Source of the DNA: Prorocentrum cordatum
Lineage: Eukaryota > Sar > Dinophyceae > Prorocentrales > Prorocentraceae
NCBI GenBank assembly: GCA_963575745.1
Contig: CAUYUJ010008602.1
Span: forward strand, 299,866-363,865
Direction: 5' to 3'
DNA: 64,000 bases
Below the pieces are notes generated by a model. It ran no database searches, had not been told where the DNA came from, and saw nothing but the letters and a program-made list of their open reading frames with translations. The position numbers and the translations under genes were made by a program. How positions within the stretch are numbered: the stretch's first letter is position 1; every line of letters starts with the position of its first letter. Positions 60,674-64,000 of the stretch are shown here, piece by piece.

Positions 60674-62265
60674 TCAGAACTCCAAGGGGAGCCGCCCGAT
60701 CCGCGCAAACCGCACTCCAGCTGCGCGCGCCCTGGAGCCGGCAACGGCGCAGCGAGGCACCCGGCCCGCGGCGGCGACCACCCCGAGGTCACGGAACTGC
60801 CGCCCGGCAGGGATCAGAGGGGTCTGGGCCGCCAGCCATCTGCGGAGCGCCGCGGTGTTCGCGAATTGCCGGCTCTTGTCGCGATTGAGCCGCCAGCCCA
60901 TGGCGAGCTCGAACTCGGCAGTGATGGCCAATGCGCTGGCGACCGACTCCGCCACCTCGCCGGCTTCGCCCTGGCCGCCCCGCGCCCACAGCGTGAAGTC
61001 GTCGACGTAGATACGCCGCCGTAGCCGGTCGTCCAGCTCCCCCGTGCGCCGTTGCCACGGCAGCGTGAGGACGCTCAGGAAGAAAACGGCCACGGCGCAG
61101 CCGGGCAGCAGCCCGCACGCGGGCTGCCATGCCTCGCCGATGGCGCGCCCGACCCGGATCCGGCGCGGAGCCGTGTAGGCCCTCAGGGCTGGGGCCAACA
61201 CCCATTGAGGGACGCCGGCACGCGCCAGGATGCCCGGCAGGGAGGCCAAGTCGATGTGGTCGTACGCCTTCCGCCAATCGAGCGCCGCCCCGGCGATCGT
61301 CTCGGACAGCGCCTCCGCCGCCTCCAGCTCCAGCGCGAGCTCCCAGGCCAGCTCCTCTGCTCCTCGCTGGACCTCCTCGCCGGCCCACCGCAGGCGCCAC
61401 CGAGCGAACAGGCGGGCCCTGCCTGCCGCCCACAGGCGGTGCAAGATGGGCAGGAGCCATATCGGGCGCCTGTCCATGGGGTCTGCGCCACCCCCGGGCT
61501 TCGGGAGCAGGAGGCCCTCCGGCTCCACCAGCTCGCTAGGCCAGCTCCCGCAGGCCTCGATCTCCTCGAACAGCTCGGCGATCCACCCGTGCAGCTCCGG
61601 AGGCAGCAATCGAAGCTCCTTCACGGTCCACCCGTCTAGACCCGGCTTCTTCCGCCGAGGCATGCGGCGAAGCAGCGAGGACACCGTCTCCGCCGTCCAG
61701 GGCACCCGCTCGGGGAACGCTGGGAGGCCATCCAAAGCCTGAAGCCACTCCTCGCCCAGCGGCGGCGCCGACTGCCGCTGCCAGAGTGCGCGCCACGGCC
61801 CTGCGAAGTGGCGGAGGCGCGCCGCTGGGCCGCCACGGAGCGCCAGGAGCCAGCTCCGGCTTCCGGCTGCTGCGGCCGCCGCGCCAGCCGCCGGGTCGGG
61901 CACCAAATCTGCCTCGAGAATCGACCCGCCTCGGATCCATCGATAGAGACGGCCCTGCGCGTTGGCCAAACTCTCTTGGGCCCAGCGGCGCCATTCCTGC
62001 CTGCGCTGGGATCGCGCTGCCGCCTGGGCGGCACGCCATTCGGCCTCCGCATGCTCCAGCAAGGTGGCCGGGAGCTCCACGTCCGGTCGCAGGTCTGCCA
62101 GCGCCGCCCGCCAGACCGCATGGTCGGCGTCGGCCTGCCGCAGCGCCATCAGCGTGGACATCGCGACCTCGCGCGCCGATGGGGCCCTCCGCTGCGCGTG
62201 ACGGAGGCCGCGCAGGCGGCGAAGGCGGAGGAGGGCAGCGTCCGCCTGCATATCCGCGGCGTCGC
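60674..62265 (-). pseudogene. LINE ORF part 2: reverse transcriptase
   Basis: From DAADMQADAALLRLRRLRGL onward the frame is coherent. RT motifs: RKKPGLDGWTVKELRLLP, DWRKAYDHIDLASLPGIL, GLLPGCAVAVFF, and the catalytic RRRIYVDDFTLWA (YVDD at 60998-61009), then MGWRLNRDKSRQFA. All metal-binding aspartates are present. A premature TGA at 60674 interrupts the frame, which then continues for about 70 codons (AGLYGASRGRPPAKELAGLR). Confidence 0.85.
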
Positions 62266-62275
62266 CCCCCCCCCC

Positions 62276-63731
62276 TCTCGTCGGCGGCCGATCGGCGGCC
62301 ACCGTGGCAGCCGCATGGGGCCGGGGCGGAGCTGCTGGGGCTCCGACTCGCCAACCATGCCGCCATGGCCGAGCGGAGCGACTGCCATGCCGCCTCGACG
62401 TCGTGCCGCCCCAGCGCGCCGTGGAAGGGCGTGCCGAAGCCAGCGACCACCGTGGCGGCGGCCTCCCGGGCCTCCCGCGCCCCCCAGCCCTCAATGGCAT
62501 CGCCGTCGAGACGCTGCACGGGGCGCCTCATGAGCGCTCGCTCCGGGGCCGACGCGCGCAACTCCACCCAGAGGGCCGCGTGGGTGGCGAACCCAAGGTC
62601 CCACTGGATGCCGACCCGCTCGACGAGCCCCAACGCCTCCGGATTCGCCAGCACGTAGTCCAGCCTCGATGGGGCCCCATCGGAGGGGATGCACGTAGGG
62701 CCAGCCGCCGCCAGGAGGTCCCGCCACCCGGCCATGCCCAGCAGGCCCTCCAGGCCCGACTCGGCGACGTTGCAATTCAGGTCGCCTACCAGCAGCGCGG
62801 GCGCCCCGCCTAGGCCCCGGAGCCACTCGAGGCCCTCCAGGATCAGGTCGGCGTTGCGCTCCCGGTCGGTCCGCCCTCCAGCGTACCCATAGACGTTGAG
62901 GAGGTGGACGGCACGATTCCCTCCCAGGTGAAGTGCCAGGTGCTGGAGGCGGCCCGGGTGCCGGCCAGAGAGGCCCGACATGGCCTCGGCCCGGGCTGAA
63001 CAACTGCCGGGCGCGTGTGCGGCAGCCAGGAGGTGCTCGCCATCCTGCTCTGGGCCCAGGTGCAGCCGCATCCCGCGGGCACGCGCTGCAGCGGCCGCCG
63101 CCGCCGCCTCCAGCTTCGGAATGCGGGCCTCCTGCATGCACCACACGACGGCCTGCGCTGCCAGCGCGCCGCGCCAGCTCGCGCTCCAGCGAGTCACATT
63201 GGCCACGAGCACCTTGACCGTGCGGCCTGGGCCAGGGCGCCGCGCCTCCCCGACCCTGACCCCCCTCCAAGGGCTCAGCAGCCTGGGATCCCGGAGGGGC
63301 CGGAGCAGCGCCAGCAGCCCCGCGACGCATCCGCAGCTCGCACTCGTGCGATCGCGGCCCGGGCGGTTGCCGGGAGCCTCGCCCGGCAACCTCATGCGGG
63401 TGGCGGCCCGGGCGGCGGCCAGCAGCAGCCCCGCGGCACATCCGCAGCTTGCACTTGAGCTATTCGGGTCCTCCACGGCACCACTCACCTGCACGCCCTG
63501 GCTGCTGCAGGGTGCCCGACGCCGACGGCTGCGCGAGCGAGGCACCATTATGCACCGCCAGGTGCCGCTGCGGCAAGGCGCGCGCATCGCCGCAAGGGCA
63601 GAGTCCGCTGCCCGGCCGGCAGGTGCGCGGGCTGGGCGAAGAGCGGAATGCGGGCCTCTGGGGAGCCTCCGCGGTCCGTGGAACGGGAGCGGTCGCCGTC
63701 TTCGGACCCCGCCCGGAGCGGGGAGTACCAT
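62276..63731 (-). CDS. LINE ORF part 1: APE-like endonuclease
   Basis: Cleaves the target to prime reverse transcription. The domain begins about 63218 (VKVLVANVTRW). Visible catalytic motifs are MQEAR (metal-binding Glu), LLNVYGYAG, LLVGDLNCN (Asp/Asn), SRLDYVLANP (Asp) and ATHAALWVE (His). Upstream, about 170 residues are low-complexity with an internal duplication (SSSASCGCAAGLLLA and RTSASCGCVAGLLAL). The frame continues past 62276 to 61536 but is meaningless beyond the C11 run. Confidence 0.85.
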
Positions 63732-64000
63732 CGCGCAGCCCTCGCGCCTGCGGAGGCCGCGCGCCGCCTGCCGCTGCCGAGCGGAGCCGGCGGAGGTCCG
63801 GCCTCCCCAGGAGCATCGGCGGCAGGCATGCGCGCATCGGCCGGCGCCGCAGCCGCCGCGCCTCCGTGCAGCCCTGATTCGCCGCCTGGGCCTGCCGCCG
63901 CCACCGCACCACCGGCAGGCCCAACAAGCCCTGCGCCACCTGGCGGCGCCGCCAACACCCCGCGAAGCTGCGCCAGCAGAGCGACCACCGCGGCCTGTGC

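Larger units (their letters stand above)
58747..64000 (-). mobile_element. Degenerate non-LTR retrotransposon (LINE), 5' end outside the window
   Basis: Minus-strand element with, in order, an APE-type endonuclease, a reverse transcriptase, a CCHC-like zinc motif and RNase H, ending at TAG 58747-58749. The parts lie in three frames. Endonuclease to RT: the frame is lost at or near a C11 run (62265-62275). RT to RNase H: an in-frame TGA at 60674-60676 and a shift near 60455. High GC3 and GEARRPGPG upstream of the endonuclease suggest a long-established family. No poly(A) tail is visible; a (GGA)n run lies at 58695-58722 just past the end. Confidence 0.9.

Noticed and set aside
58752-61024. Long plus-strand frames of 300-490 codons opposite the LINE
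   Set aside because: Shadows of the minus-strand RT/RNase H frames caused by high GC; they lack motifs.
1-64000. CRISPR array, bacterial operon, ribosome-binding sites
   Set aside because: Repeats are simple satellites without spacers; the spliced-leader relic and introns show a eukaryote.
1-64000. tRNA or rRNA genes
   Set aside because: No cloverleaf with a GGTTCRA-type arm or rRNA core sequence was recognised by eye; a covariance-model search would be decisive.

Overview
This window looks like a nuclear genome segment of a dinoflagellate. The strongest evidence is a 22-bp match (one mismatch) to the dinoflagellate spliced leader at 44287-44308 on the minus strand, directly upstream of an intronless ORF. 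That is the mark of an mRNA that was trans-spliced, reverse-transcribed and reinserted. Other signs agree: sparse exons with long repeat-filled introns, a very high content of simple sequence and short hairpin elements, and a GC-rich background. Most long open frames here are translations of triplet repeats such as (GGA)n, (CGA)n and (GAT)n and are not genes.

Layout. 1-7.6 kb: a hexamer minisatellite, then triplet repeats and short dispersed elements. 7.6-8.3 kb: a DoxX-like membrane protein gene (+). 8.3-16.2 kb: repeats plus two unidentified exon candidates (11.8 kb minus, 12.9 kb plus). 16.2 kb: one exon encoding a WWE domain (+). 16.7-22.2 kb: two apparently identical 472-bp inverted copies. 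22-24.8 kb: CTC satellite and hairpin elements. 24.8-27.1 kb: an AT-rich, A-biased island. 27.1-30.1 kb: CGA, TTA and GAT microsatellites. 30.1-34.4 kb: a large imperfect inverted duplication whose right arm has later insertions; one gives an empty-site/filled-site proof of a TA-targeting MITE. 35-40.8 kb: several satellites. 42.7-44.3 kb: the retrogene (-). 45.9-56.2 kb: a plus-strand run of exons with ubiquitin/p97 themes (UBE2Q-like E2, possible PUB, UFD1, coiled coil plus UBX, a terminal exon) separated by repeat-laden introns. 56.7-58.5 kb: a tandem duplication. 58.7-64 kb: a degenerate non-LTR retrotransposon (-) with APE endonuclease, reverse transcriptase and RNase H, running off the right edge.

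Four non-autonomous element families can be defined from the sequence alone. Family E is about 131 bp with 4-bp target duplications (6 copies). Family C is about 160 bp with 8-bp duplications (4 full and 2 truncated copies). Family F is exactly 173 bp with TA duplications (3 copies). Family B is a GC-rich hairpin whose ends carry a pyrimidine tract plus AG, and in one place it forms a whole predicted intron (introner-like). Families G, H, J, K, L, M, O, P, Q, R and D are further dispersed repeats with less certain ends.

The exons at 49.8-56.2 kb can mostly be joined in phase 0 and could make one protein carrying several Cdc48/p97-binding modules. That gene model is an inference; the UFD1 and UBX assignments are the firm parts.
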